A DNA stretch of 64,000 nt. It comes from Amblyomma americanum (Eukaryota; Arthropoda; Arachnida; Ixodida; Ixodidae). Location of the stretch: positions 113,585,223 through 113,649,222 of the forward strand of contig NC_135498.1 of NCBI RefSeq assembly GCF_052857255.1, given 5' to 3'. The notes under the pieces are model-generated. The model did no database searches and was not told the DNA's origin. It worked only from the letters and a program-made list of their open reading frames with translations. A program made the translations under genes and the position numbers. This document shows, piece after piece, positions 31,116 to 42,730 of the stretch; the first letter of the stretch is position 1; each line of letters starts with the position of its first letter.

Positions 31116-34100
31116 CGTGCTTACCAATTTTTTGGCGAAATTTTCACCGGCACTCTTGTGTCACTTAGAATAGTTTCGTGCACCAGAACTCCTGGTCTGC
31201 CAAAAAAAAAGAAACAATCGGTTCTTTCTAAATCGCCTATACAACTCAACGAAAATCACCTCACCCCTAATTGAATATTTTAAGTTTCACATAAATAATC
31301 TTACCGAATTAACAAATTATTAGAAAATTGCAAAATACTCTGTGGAACGCTACAAGACGAGAAATAGTATATCTTTGTTTTCATGTAGCAAAACACTTTT
31401 TTTAAATTTTTGGTTTAAGTTATAACAAACACCCTATATATCGAAGGAATAGTACAAAGAAATAGCCTATTTTGGCAAGCCTGTTAAAACGGCGCTTCTC
31501 ATTTTATTGAAACATATTACACAACGACGGCCATTTTTGGGCGTGAAACAAAGTGGCGATGCCAATATGGCCGGACAGTGCACAACCTTGGCCAGTTTTA
31601 GAAAGGTAACGCAGTGACATTGCGAATGTGGTGAAAATATTGGAGAACTAGGCCCAATATTGGTAATGTAACAAAGCGGCACTGCCGATAATCGGAGAAA
31701 AGAAGTCATGCAGGACTATTATTTCAACTGTCAGATAGCGCTGCTGCTTATATTGGGGATACATATGACAGGTAGCACCACTATTGGGACCGCAAGCCCG
31801 TGGAATTGCCTATATTCTGAACTCAGTGGCGACACTGGTCTCTGTAGGAGCGGCCTTTGCCAACAGGTTTCCAAACTCGGCCTGAAACCTTGTGCTGCTT
31901 CAGTTGTTTAGCTCGACAATTTTCGTTTACCCTTTGTTCACTATCATTTACGGGAAACCCATCAATAATGTTTGATTAAGCTTGTGCTTACGGTATCCAT
32001 TCTAAGGATGTATCAGTCACTTGTGTTGTAGAACACAAGTGACGCGATCGGTGCTGGCTGTTAAAAAGCGTTTAATAAATGGCGTTCCTACGCAAGGAGT
32101 GAACCTGCACATTTTTGCAAATTTGCCTTAACATTTAGAGAAAGTCGCGTTTATGTTGTTTAGGCGTTGATTTAGGTTCCCAAAACGTTATTCTAAAGTT
32201 AGCTTGTAACGCTCGTAAACCTTAAAAACAACTACAATGTATTAAACATTGTATTGTCTTAAACAACATTGTATGAAGCAATGCATTAATTCTTGAACAA
32301 ACACTTTTACTCTTACACCTATTACAGTTTTCGTCCTTCCTAGAATGCTAAAATAGCTAATATCTTTTTGATGATCAGAAAGGTTTCCATCGTAAATGTT
32401 GGATTTGGCATGTAAATCTCGGCTTTTGCGGATGGCTATCTATGCAGAAGAGAAAAGGCTTAGCTTTAGTCACACAAGATATTTCTGAGCCATATTGTAG
32501 CGAGGATAATGGAATTGTCGTGCACGTATTTCAATATCTACAGCTCCAAATTTGCATCTTTGCCTCAGTTCAGACATTTGTAAAGCACAGACAGGACCTT
32601 GGTATCCGACACCTGTTCTCAGTCCAGAGTTAACCTTAAAGGATTGTTGTTATCACTGTTGATTTTAATTATACTGACGGGAGATATTCCTGTTCACCGT
32701 GATGTCGAAGTATATGTGTAAAGGAACGTCACCATTATTTTTTGCCTCAGCTCAAAATATTCTTGCACACTACCAGCTGCTGCAAGCGTTTCTGAAAGCT
32801 TTGTAATTCTGGCTTGGAATATTACATTTAATTCTTCATTTCAGCAAAAGTGCCGTTCTCGTAACCCATCCTCTCTTTAACTTAAGTTAATGTACCACTC
32901 TATGTTAATCCGACACGGCCATAAACAAGTTTTGTGGGCTCTTATAAAAGGAAGTCTGTTTACAGGATAGCGTGCTCTTTGGCAACTGACGGAAATCAGA
33001 AGGAAGAATTTGGTATATGCCGTGACACTCTTCTGGTTAATTATAAGGCTTATGTCACATTGATAATTCATTTTGTTCGTGTTTCATCCGGCTCTCCAAT
33101 GAATAAACTTCCAGCTGTTTCATCGAGAGGAGCGTGGTCTGAATTAAAGTTATGGCTTGTTGAACCTAGTTGAAATTAGAGTTAAGCACGTGGAAGCGCC
33201 CATACTGGACTTAAATTCGCGCTTCAAACTTCCAACATTTTCTTGTGTTTTGCGGTATTTCGAGTTGATTCTGTTCATTTGTGTCTCCATTTTTTTATTA
33301 CAAGTTCTTTTATTTGAGAACTCAAAGGCCAAGCTATAAGCTACAGTATTTCACGTTTATAGAGTTCCTGCTGTTGAAAATTGCAGCCGCATATAGTTTC
33401 ACACAAAGGGCTGTGTATAGACGGGCAGATGCTGACAATAACTTTGAGCACACTTAACTAAAATATACCCAAAATTTGCCTGCCATTCTGTAAATGGCCT
33501 CCTAAATTCATATGGCCGAATGGCCTCCTCAGATATCTGAGCCATACAGTGGTTTCCTCTCCAGAATCTCACAGTGGTGAAATCACAGCAACAGGCATAT
33601 ATTCCAAGCAGGTAGCTTGCAGTTATTTTTTTTCGGAGCTCGACACAAGCGCAGATATTCTCGGTCTAATTTCTTTGCGGGGGCAGCAGGCTGCCGCCGC
33701 AGCCGGTCACGCCTAGTGTGAAATCGCAACACACTCTCACGCTGTGCATTGTTTTACTTCTTTATCTACTGATACAATTAAACTCATATCCATGCTTGGA
33801 GATATGTGGCGGTAGGGACAGAAAATTGTGCGTTGCAAGCAAAGTCGTGAAAAACGTTGTGGCAGAAACACGGCACTAAAGTAATACGCGTTGGCATTGA
33901 CACATTTCTGCAGAAACGCGGCACTGGAGCATAGGACGCCGGCGTACAATGGGTAAATTGTCACTGACGTCGAAAAAATTGAACACGCACATAACTGACT
34001 CCCTAGGTCAAAGGACACCTAAATCGCGCTTTTAGGTATGCGGCGGCGGTGCCTCCCTCCAAAAAACACTTTCGAAGAATACTTCGTGCTTAGCAATGCT

Positions 34101-35665
34101 AAATCACCAGTCAAATTCTGTGGGGGAATTGGACCTGTAAAGGCAGCTTTTAATTGATTTAACATTATATTTGGCAGTCACGCCAACCATGTCAAAAACC
34201 TAAGTTTTTTCTGTTTGGCCACCAAATCCGCAAACTGAGTTTCAATCTGATACATGTGCGTGGTATGTGTGGAGCAGGAACAATATGAATGCTTTCGAAC
34301 TGGCTTTGCTTCTTCATCAAGGAAAATATACACCAGCAGCTGGAAATTGTACCTTCTCAGCTCATATATTGCGTTCGTGAACGTGTATGGTATTCGAGAC
34401 AAGAAAGAAAATAATCCATAAAGGAGGCGCAAATATGAAGGCGCGCCTCAAGCGCTACTTTCCTTACTACCGCCCAGACGAGCCGACCTGATGCCTACTC
34501 ATTTACTTAATGCACATAAAAAGAATGTCCCGTTATAGGCTTAGAGCAATTTTTTCTACCTTGTCTGATGAAGTCACGGTGTCTTGGTTAGTTAAAGTGC
34601 CAGCCAAAAGCTTGGCCCGGGAGAGTTTTGGTGAAAGCAGAGTTTACTCCAATGGTGCTTGTACTTGATGAAGAATGAGAAATAAGATGAAAAAATACTA
34701 TAATTATCCAGGAGTAATTGATTCATTTGTTTGCCTCTACAAAGGGTATTCTTAAAATGAACATCACATTATTATACCCGCTGACTGCCTCTTTTTCTGA
34801 ACAGCACTCGAAAGTTTGTGGAATGGTCTTTTGAGCCGAGCCTCTTTGTTGCCCCCTACCATGCGCAACAAAAAAGTGGTTTCAATGGGCAACTTAATAC
34901 CCTTACTGGGCCTGTGGCCTCGTTAATACCAAAGCATTCCTGTTGACAGTGACACGTGATGAATAGCGCGAACATCCTGACTATGTCACTCATGAGTCTG
35001 TCCTTGCTACAGAGTAATACCCGCTTTAGCATTACCATGATGTGTTCATTCGCGCAGCTGACAGCACTGAGGGGTATGCTTCACTCCCTATCATTTAGGA
35101 ATACATTGCTCAAATATTTACTTATGTCTTTCAGCGTTCACACCGCGGAATCTTGATAATCATGCGATAAGATTAAATCTATATTTTACTATATTCTTTT
35201 CTGCACGTGTTTTGCATCTCAGAGAAAAACCTATTTCCAGCAACCCTCAATAGATTCCGGTTCATCTCTCCTGCTGTATTAAGATCATGGGGCATATCCT
35301 GCAAACAGTTAGCTAGTTTTTCTGGCCTTGTATCATTTCAACCGTGTAATTCTTTTGTTCACCTCAAAGTTGCGTTAAAATAATTTTTCATTTTTAAATT
35401 ATGATTAATATAATTTAGTATGCCCAATTATTATAACAATCCTTCGCACATCTTGCAGCCACCTAACCAGTTCCGTAAAACCTAGCTGAGCATCGGTATG
35501 CAGTTTATTTTTAAGTCCGCACCGAACATTAGCCAATCTGCCAGCGTGCGTATGCGCCATTTCACCCCGCCGCAGTCACTCAGTGGGTGTGTGCTCGGCT
35601 GCTCAGTTCGAAGACGCGAGTGCAACTCCGATCATGACGGCCCCGTTTAAATGGAGTTAGGGAGC
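31116..35665. other. Unassigned DNA with small structures
   Basis: No gene is recognised. It contains a diverged series of AACAAAGTGGC/GCCAATATTGG-like units near 31.54-31.69 kb, a hairpin at 32016-32043, and a weak LINE C-terminus resemblance at 35.2-35.4 kb (+). Confidence 0.5.
32016..32043. other. Perfect 12-bp stem, 4-nt loop inverted repeat
   Basis: GTCACTTGTGTT, GTAG, AACACAAGTGAC: a 12-bp perfect stem with a GTAG loop. No T-run or gene end is adjacent, so the role is unknown. Confidence 0.9.
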
Positions 35666-36279
35666 AGGGTGAGGGACCTCAGCGTCCACCTGCTGTTGCG
35701 TGGATGCTTCAAAGGAGCGGCGTCCAGAAAACCGTGACCGAAAGGAACGGAAGACGGGTTGATGCAGTCGGCAGGAAGTGGAGGCGTAACCTATTGAAAC
35801 TGCTTTGCTTACAGTCGTTGAGAGATGAAACACTCTCGGAGCACTTTCTTATTAAGCTGCCGCGCACGAGGAATCCAGTAGTTTTCACAGGGGTGTAAAA
35901 GTACCTCGACCGCCACCATGATAAACCTGCTCGTGTGCCTGCTGGACGATCAATCGGGAAAAATAAGACATTCGGCAAAAGGATGAGATGCCGTGCGCCA
36001 TACGTGTCACCTGTGTTTTTGGCACTCACCCCATGACTCACAGCAGAACCATCGTTGTCAAAATATAGCCAAAGATGCCTCACTGAACTTCCTGGGTAAA
36101 ATGGGGCTTTCTTTTTCGCGCATTCTACACCGACTTCAAAAAGGCGCTGCTGCTCGTTGTGAGCAATGTAACGTTTTTCATTCTTTATTTCTGCTGCCGA
36201 AAGAAGCCGAATAGTCTTTTACTTGCTCTTGAAGTAATTAATACAACCAAAACTCTACGAAATTGTCCTTAAAATCCTA

Positions 36280-37200
36280 TTAAAAGAGCACAATATCTAT
36301 ATCAATAGTGACTTCGGTCGATGTCGTATTCACGACATGTGAACTCATCGCCAACTTCTGCTCAGGAATGTGAAACTGAATGTCCTCTAACGAATCAAGG
36401 GGCGACCAGCATGTGTGGTCTGTCATCCATCTGGGTCCCTGCCACCACAAGCGTGAATGAAGGAGCTGGTTAGCAGTTATCCCTCTGGTAAGCAAGTCAG
36501 CCGGATTCTCTTTACAAGGACAAAAACGCCAACGGGAGTACCCTGAGTGATCACGAACCTCCGGCACATGGTTCTGTACATAGGTCATGCAGTTGTTCGG
36601 GTCTTTCCTGATCAAGCAAACAGTGATCTGAGACTCACGAAAATATTACGTAAGAAAAGCCGTATATTACAATTCTTCATGATGTGCCTATGTATTCTTG
36701 CCGCTATTCACGCCGATATTAATTCATGTATTCCAAGAGTGAATGGTTTTATCGGTGCAACTCTCGTCTTCTGCAAGCAGCAGGTCTGTCTTAGTCTTTC
36801 TATTACTTTTATGTATGCACACGTACGCTACAATGCCATATGCTCCCGGACGTGCATCTGCAAAAATATGCAACTCCATGCTAGCTTCCATTCCTCCAAT
36901 CAGAAACCTAAGAACACTGAAGTTGTGAAAACTGGAAACTTCTCCACGCCATTCACATCAGATATTTTCCAGAGGTGGCGGAAGCATATCATCCCAAATA
37001 AGGTTGGTCTTTCAGAGGTATTGTAAAGACATCTTCGCTCCTATCAAAAACGGCGAAAAAAAACCTAACGCGTCTTATATTTTTGGAGACAGAAAGAAGC
37101 GCGAACCGCTTGGTGATTAGATGGTGGTGAATAAAATCTAGGATACTGAGAGGGTTCAGTGAAAATGAGTCTGTCACCGTGTTCTAAATAAGTCCCGATA
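36280..37200 (-). pseudogene. BEL/Pao pol fragment (RNase H region)
   Basis: The frame 36280-36615 carries the BEL/Pao signature after RNase H: YVQNHVPEVRD, WRFCPCKENPADLLTRG and LWWQGPRWM. Upstream in the sense direction (about 36.88-36.82 kb) another frame reads MELHIFADARPGAYGIVAYV, the RNase H start with the catalytic aspartate. RT-end-like pieces (LPPPLENI, FHNFSVLRFLIGG) precede it. Stops and frame changes make it non-functional. Confidence 0.82.
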
Positions 37201-38029
37201 CCTTGGAATTTCCCGGTGCGGACCACAGACCCTTTTCTTCTGCGTCACTTTCTCATTTAAGACAGCTGTGACGTCAGGGTAGCTAGATTTCCTCTTCTGG
37301 ATGGTCATAGATACTACCGAAAAAGATCTATGATTTCTGCCTGCATTCGAGGCGCGCCTTCAGCAGCAGCAGCTTCTAAAAAGTTCGTCCATAGATGTGG
37401 AGCCTTGAAGGAGGCGAGCTGTTTTGGGGTCGCGAGTCTCAACAGACCTGAAATGGTGCTTCAAAGTAGCAGTGGGTACAAAAGGACTTCAAGTGGCTCC
37501 GAGTGGGACTAGAGTCATCCGCCAAGTCTTTTGTTCAGGTAGAAGTTCACCAATTTCTGGTGGCGCGCTTTAAAGCAGAGAAAACGCAGTGCATCTTTGT
37601 CGCCGTATCGTAACGCTATCTGAAGAAAGGCCGCCACCGCTTCCATGCATTGCAGACGTTGTTAAAAAAATCCAGCAGCACTCGACGAGCCTTCTCCGCC
37701 TCAGTCAACCTCTCTGTGTAGAAGTGCCTTAAGGTGAAGATGACAGCCGGAGCGTGAATGGTGTGGGCTTCTCGATAAAACTCGATAAAGCGATTTCATT
37801 AAAATTTCCCTCAGCTTAGAACAAGACGTTGTTGAACTTATGCCTAGGGCCTTTATTCTGTGCATATGCCTTGCTCATTATCATATAAGTTGAGCAGCGG
37901 ACGAACGTCGGTTGATGAAAAAAATTGATGATGGCCTAGCCCTCCTAGGCCAGGATATACGTACCGTAAGCGTGGCGACATCTGGTTCGGAAGAGTTAAT
38001 ATATCAAAGGCGCACATTCATTTATCATC

Positions 38030-38720
38030 ATATCATTATGATCATCATCAGCCTGACTGAACCCACTGCAGGCCAAAGGCCTCCCCCATGTATCTCCAAT
38101 TCACCCTTTCCTTTGCCAGATGCGCCCACCCTACGCCTGCAAAGTTCCTAATCTGATCCGCCCACCTAACCTTCTGCCGCCCCCTGCTACGCTTGCCTTC
38201 TGTTGGAATCCACTCCGTTACCGTTAAGGACCAGCGGTTATCTTGCGTTCGCAGTACATGCCTTGCCCAAGCCCATTCTTTCGTCTTGATTTCGACTAGG
38301 ACGTCATTAACACGCGTTTGTTCCCTCACCCACTCGGCCCGCTTCCGGACTCTTAACATTGCACCTATCATTTTCCTTTCCATGGCTCTCTGTGCTGTCC
38401 TTAATTTAAGCTTTTTGTTAGCCTCCACGTTTCTGCCCCGTAGGTGAGTACCGGTAGGATATAGCTCTTGTACACTTTTCTCTTCAGGGATATTGGCAAT
38501 CTGCTATTCATGATCTTAGAGAACCTGCCATATGCGCTGCACCCCATTCGGGTACATTAACTATCTTATCCATATTGCTAATGACATTGCCCTCCTGGTC
38601 TCTTAACCCACACATCATTGCTTTCGCTATGCCTAGTTTCCTCTTCACCGCTTTTAGGCTACCTCCGTTCTTTAGAGCATGCTCGATTCTCTCCATATTA
38701 CACTTCCTTTAGTCGGATAC
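38030..38720 (-). pseudogene. RTE-type LINE copy with internal deletion
   Basis: In the sense direction it begins in the endonuclease-RT linker (NGGSLKAVKRKLGIAKAMM, GLRDQEGNVISNMDKIVNV, 38696-38555). It jumps directly to the RT thumb (YGRFSKIMNSRLPISLKRKV, LPVLTYGAETW). The C-terminal domain follows (QRAMERKMIGAMLRVRKR, KEWAWARHVLRTQDNRWS, RSRGRQKVRWADQIRN; 38048-38428). The polymerase palm is absent, so this copy carries an internal deletion. The 3' end has the usual TTTGGCCTGCAGTGGGTTCA run and a GATGATGATCAT tail at about 38030-38050. Confidence 0.88.
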
Positions 38721-38816
38721 CTTGCACGTATTTATTTTGCGCCTTTATTCACGGTTTAACATTTAGGGGCTATTTCCTTAGGGGCTATTTCCAAGCAAAA
38801 AAGTAAGATCTGTCGT

Positions 38817-38885
38817 GGTGGAGTGGTAGCGTCTCCGCCTCAAACGCCAAAGGCCCTGGTTCCATTCCAGCTTCGACATAGAGCA
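38817..38885 (+). repeat. tRNA-like head of a SINE or tRNA pseudogene
   Basis: GTGGTGGAGTGGTAGCGTCT resembles an A box and GGTTCCATTCC a B box, about 50 bp apart. It is not a full cloverleaf with a clear anticodon, so I treat it as a tRNA-derived repeat. Confidence 0.5.
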
Positions 38886-39795
38886 TTTTTATTCACCTTT
38901 GTGGTGTCACTGCTCCTTGCACATGCGCAGCATGGCTCTCCAAGATGCACACGAAACCAGCCAACCTCGGCCAGTGTAGCTTACGCTAAAATATCGGTTT
39001 CAAGTCCAGCAGACTGTGCAGGTTATCTTCAACTATGGCCCTGTCATTGCCGAAATGTGGCGTCTTTGTAACAGCGGGCAGTCGGCTGAAAGCCGGCGAC
39101 TGCTGAGGCTGCTGTTCGAGCCAATAGCGTATTCAAATAGTTAAACTTGTCTCCAGGGCTATGTTCAACTTATCATGTACTATAAGTCTGAACTGAGTCC
39201 AAAATCTTTACTAACTCGTCCGCTACCCATCGGACTTCAAGAGGTACCTTTGGGGCAACCGACATTGCGCTTGGGACGCCCACGGCTCGTCGACTTGACG
39301 TCTGGTTAGATCCTTTAGCCGGAGTCGCAGTCTCACTTATGTTTTCACTACCTTATCATCTTAAGCAGCAGCGTCTGAAGACTCGCCTGCAATCAATTCA
39401 AGTGGAGTCTCCTCGAAGATCTTCTAGTTCAGTTTTCTATTAGCTGGTGCAACGCTTGAGTCCTGTCGAGGAGAACGTTGACCTCGGGACCGATGAATTT
39501 TGGTTCACATCTCAGGTCTTCCTCTTCTTCGTCAAGAGTACCGTCGAGATCGGTGCGGAGGCTTTGCCGTCGTCGCAGGTAGCATTCCATGCTTTACAGC
39601 AGAAGACCCCATCGCCACTGTCGCAAGCTTGGCGCGTCTTCTTTATAAATGCTCCGCCTTACGTCACTATGGATGGCGTTGCGAGAAGTTCCAGGATCTG
39701 GGCACCATATGATGGACCTCAGGGTCCACCTGCTCCTGCGTGGACGCTTCAAAGGAGCGCGGCCGAGACTACCGTGATCGAAAGCAACGAAAATG

Positions 39796-41840
39796 TTTTT
39801 TTTGCTTTTATTACGAAGATGAAATGCAGCTGCTCGAGAGGCGCAGCTTTACGCAAACTTACAAATGATACTGACATTTTCACCTGTCGATGAAGTTTCA
39901 ACACAGGGTGTCTGAGTACAGCTCGACGGCAGGGTAAAATAAAAAAATTATTCGAATGATTCGCAAATGCGAAATCAAATGAAGAGTGTTAGGTAAGTTG
40001 GTTTCACTAATGCTTTCGTCAGATTCAAATACCAACGTGTACATCGTGAAACGGCGATTCCTTTGGTACCACTCGCAGCCTTCTGCGACCAGTGGATCGC
40101 CCGCCAGGACCTTCCGAACGTCGCCCCATTAGGGTTTAGAGGACCAAAGGTCGTCGTACGAATCCCTCACACACACCACGCTTCAACTTCACTAACAGCT
40201 CTATGCGCCGAATCTTGCCGATTGGTTTGCCGTCACTCCAAACTCTCTGTGCCAAATGGGCTGGCAACAATTTTTGTCACAATGGCGACTCCAAGTGGCT
40301 CAAGTTTCGACACCCGGTCAGAGGGCACATATATATATTTTGCTGCATGGGATTTCTGGCGGCTATCTTGAAATCTCGGACGGACAAGAAACGTTCGTAA
40401 GTGGTTAGATCTAACACTTTTAAAACCCCAGGTGGCTCTTGTTAGTGTAGCGCACTCGAATACAGCGTTTTCAGAGCCCATGCGGCTTTAGGCCCATGAG
40501 AAAAACATGTTAAACAAGGGTGAAAACAAGATAAACGACTGACGCAAAACGTGCACCACACTGTCACAGTATATCGCACATGCACTTTGGATGTTGACGT
40601 ATTCTTGCTAAGCATTAGGGCTAACGGCCGCTGCAGTGGCAGTCCCCCACTCCCTCAAAATTCTTATATTCTGCATCTCGCCGTGATCAAGATTCCTTAT
40701 GCACATGCAAGAGCGTGCGGAGGGGTATAATAGGAGCTGCACTACCGTGATTGGTGTGGCCTAAATCAGCCACAGGCGCTGCAGAAACGCGTTCGGTTCA
40801 AAATTAACAATTCAAATTCTTGGGCTTGATAAGAAGCGGCTACGCGTGCTGTGCAAGAAACCTTTGAATGTGGTGTTAGCGGCTTATTTTGCTATTGGTT
40901 TGATGTGGCCTAAGGGCGCTTCAAAAATATGCGCGGCAATGAATTTTTTTACAGAAAAAGCTAATTCTTGCGATTACTTTAGCACCCACACAAGGAGAGG
41001 CCATTAGTACGGCGGAACCATGTAGAAAAGTAAAGAAACCATGAGTGATTGATTAATCACTTATCCTCTTAAGTTTTATAGAGGAATAACACTTCATATA
41101 TTATTGAAGAGCCGTTGGTAATGAACAAAAGATCGCAGGATTCCTTTGTTTCTTCGGGGACCATTAAAATGCATGCATAACATAAAATTATGTCCAGGAG
41201 AGATAAGTTCTCAACAATTTTCCAGGAGTTTTGGGTGGCTGAAAATATGAGTCCCAGGTATATAAGTTATGAAGCTCAAATTTTTATTACTGTTTCCACC
41301 TGCTCCGATTTACTCGTAGTCCCTTTACGTACGCCGAAAAACCTTTCCTTTTCGCTACCGTGAAATATAAATTCAAAATAACGAAGGGATTTTGCGGGTC
41401 ACCATTTTCATAGAACATATTTAAGCCAGCCGGACAAAAATATGGAAACATTTCCTGTAACTTGAGCCTTCGGAGTCACTTGGGAATGAATGATTTCTCC
41501 GTGCGCCATCTGATCTTCATGAGTGCCATTGGTATGCGGCTGTATGAAACGGCATAAAGAATATGCCAACATATGAAATGCTAAAAAAACAAGTATACCT
41601 AAAAGGCATTGTTAAACTGCGAAAACAAACTTAAAATGTTGTGTTTATAATCCTGCTGCGACCTTCAAGTGTGTACATTAGTGCTTAAAGGACAACATTA
41701 GGAACGCGATATATGCCTGTAGTGTCGGTCAAGTAAACCCCCATGGAATGTAACCTTCAAATCAAGAGACCGTACTTATCAATATAGGGAGAATTAGAAG
41801 CCTTGCTTGAAATTGTTTGGCTATGTATATATGAAGACAG
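39796..41840. other. Unassigned DNA
   Basis: No supported gene or repeat. Open frames are under 105 codons, without motifs. Confidence 0.5.
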
Positions 41841-41844
41841 GGAA

Positions 41845-42125
41845 TGCCGCGGTGGCTCAGTGGTTAAGGCGCTCGGCTACAGAGCCGGAGTGCCCGGGTT
41901 CGATCCCGACCACGGCGGCGGCGTTTTGGTGGAGGCGAAAGGCTAAGGCGGCAGTGTACTGTGCGATGTCAGTGTACGTTAAAGCTCCCCAGGTGGTAGA
42001 AATTATACCGGAGCCCGCCACTACGGAATGTGTTTTTCCCTTTATTTTTTCACTCCCACCTTCCTCCCTTTCTTTACAGTGCTGTTCCGGTGTCCACCGA
42101 CATATTTGAAACAATGTTTGCGCCA
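41845..42125 (+). mobile_element. Ruka-type SINE, well preserved
   Basis: The full tRNA-derived head is present: box A in TGGCTCAGTGGTTAAGGCGC and box B GGTTCGATCCC. The body follows (GGTGGAGGCGAAAGGCTAAG, CAGTGTACGTTAAAGCTCCC, CAGGTGGTAGAAATTATACC) and a pyrimidine-rich tail ending near GTGTCCACCGACATATTTG. It is non-coding and transcribed by RNA polymerase III when active. Confidence 0.9.
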
Positions 42126-42339
42126 TATCTTTTACACCAATTTTCAGTCACGTTCGCGATGAAGGGCAATGTCCGCTCGGATTCAAATAAATTAAAGGTG
42201 AAGTTAACATTTAGTTGCAATGCAAATAGACTCCATGGTATTCAAACGTCGTCGGAGCTCCGAGCAGCGAACCTTAGAGCCCACTGCAAGTGAATTTTAA
42301 AAGTCAGGAGAAACAAATTTTTCCAGCTTTTCGCCGCAG

Positions 42340-42396
42340 TGAGGCATTATATAAATACATCTGTCGTCCTATGCATCCCACCAACAAGCTGAAATG
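42340..42396 (+). CDS. Candidate 57-bp internal exon
   Basis: The acceptor TTTTCCAGCTTTTCGCCGCAG is strongly pyrimidine-rich, and the donor is ATG|GTAAGTTAC. The enclosed 57 bp is open in phase 2 (EALYKYICRPMHPTNKLK) and symmetric, so it could be included or skipped without breaking a frame. I cannot link it to other exons. Confidence 0.2.
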
Positions 42397-42574
42397 GTAA
42401 GTTACTTCGGAGACGTCAAAGGATATTACAAGCGTTTCTTCGAAGTGCCTAACCTGCGCTTGCTTTCCTTCGATTAAGTACAAGCAGACTCCTTATGTGG
42501 CGGAGTGCTTGGCTTGAAGCACTCTGGCGCGGGTCGGCCCGGTATTGCACTGCCTCCGTGATTGGCCTGGAACA

Positions 42575-42730
42575 TATTAGCGCGGCGCGTCTTTTATTTC
42601 ACTCGTTGCTCTCCAATCCTTTGCCTCTCCTACTATGAGCACGCGGCAGCGAGCGTGGCTCGGCTTGAGCCAGTAGGCAGGCCCGTGCACTTTTCTTTTC
42701 CTTCTTCCTCTCAGCAACAGCAGGAGAAGT
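42575..42730 (+). repeat. Dispersed repeat, partner at 49.07-49.17 kb
   Basis: The block GAGCACGCGGCAGCGAGCGT, CTTGAGCCAGTAGGCAGGCC, CGTGCACTTTTCTTTTCC matches the reverse strand at about 49070-49165 (GGCAGCGATTGTGGCACAGC, GGGCAGGCCCGTGCACTTTC). It is probably part of an unassigned LTR or other element. Confidence 0.75.

Larger units (their letters stand above)
35670..39795 (-). mobile_element. BEL/Pao LTR retrotransposon remnant
   Basis: Two related segments, 35670-35757 and 39710-39791, share about 80 bp (GGACCTCAG-GTCCACCTGCT, TGGA-GCTTCAAAGGAGC, CCGTGA-CGAAAG). They look like the ends of the two LTRs, each finishing TCA in the sense direction. Sequence directly after the upper one (TGGTGCCCAGATCCTGGAAC, 39708-39689) resembles a primer-binding site. 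BEL/Pao pol coding lies between them at 36.28-37.2 kb on the same strand. An RTE copy and a tRNA-like SINE are nested at 38.0-38.9 kb. The rest is too decayed to read. Confidence 0.65.

Noticed and set aside
31540..31700. Defined tandem repeat array
   Set aside because: Units resembling AACAAAGTGGC and GCCAATATTGG recur, but the period is irregular and identity low. I mention it only as a diverged repeat.
35220..35400. LINE C-terminus on the + strand (SPAVLRSWG...HLKVALK)
   Set aside because: The similarity is to a general pattern only, with no second motif to confirm it.
41850..41920. Functional tRNA gene
   Set aside because: Box A and B match, but the sequence continues into the Ruka SINE body. 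No proper acceptor stem or 3' end was found. The same applies to 61.43-61.49 kb.
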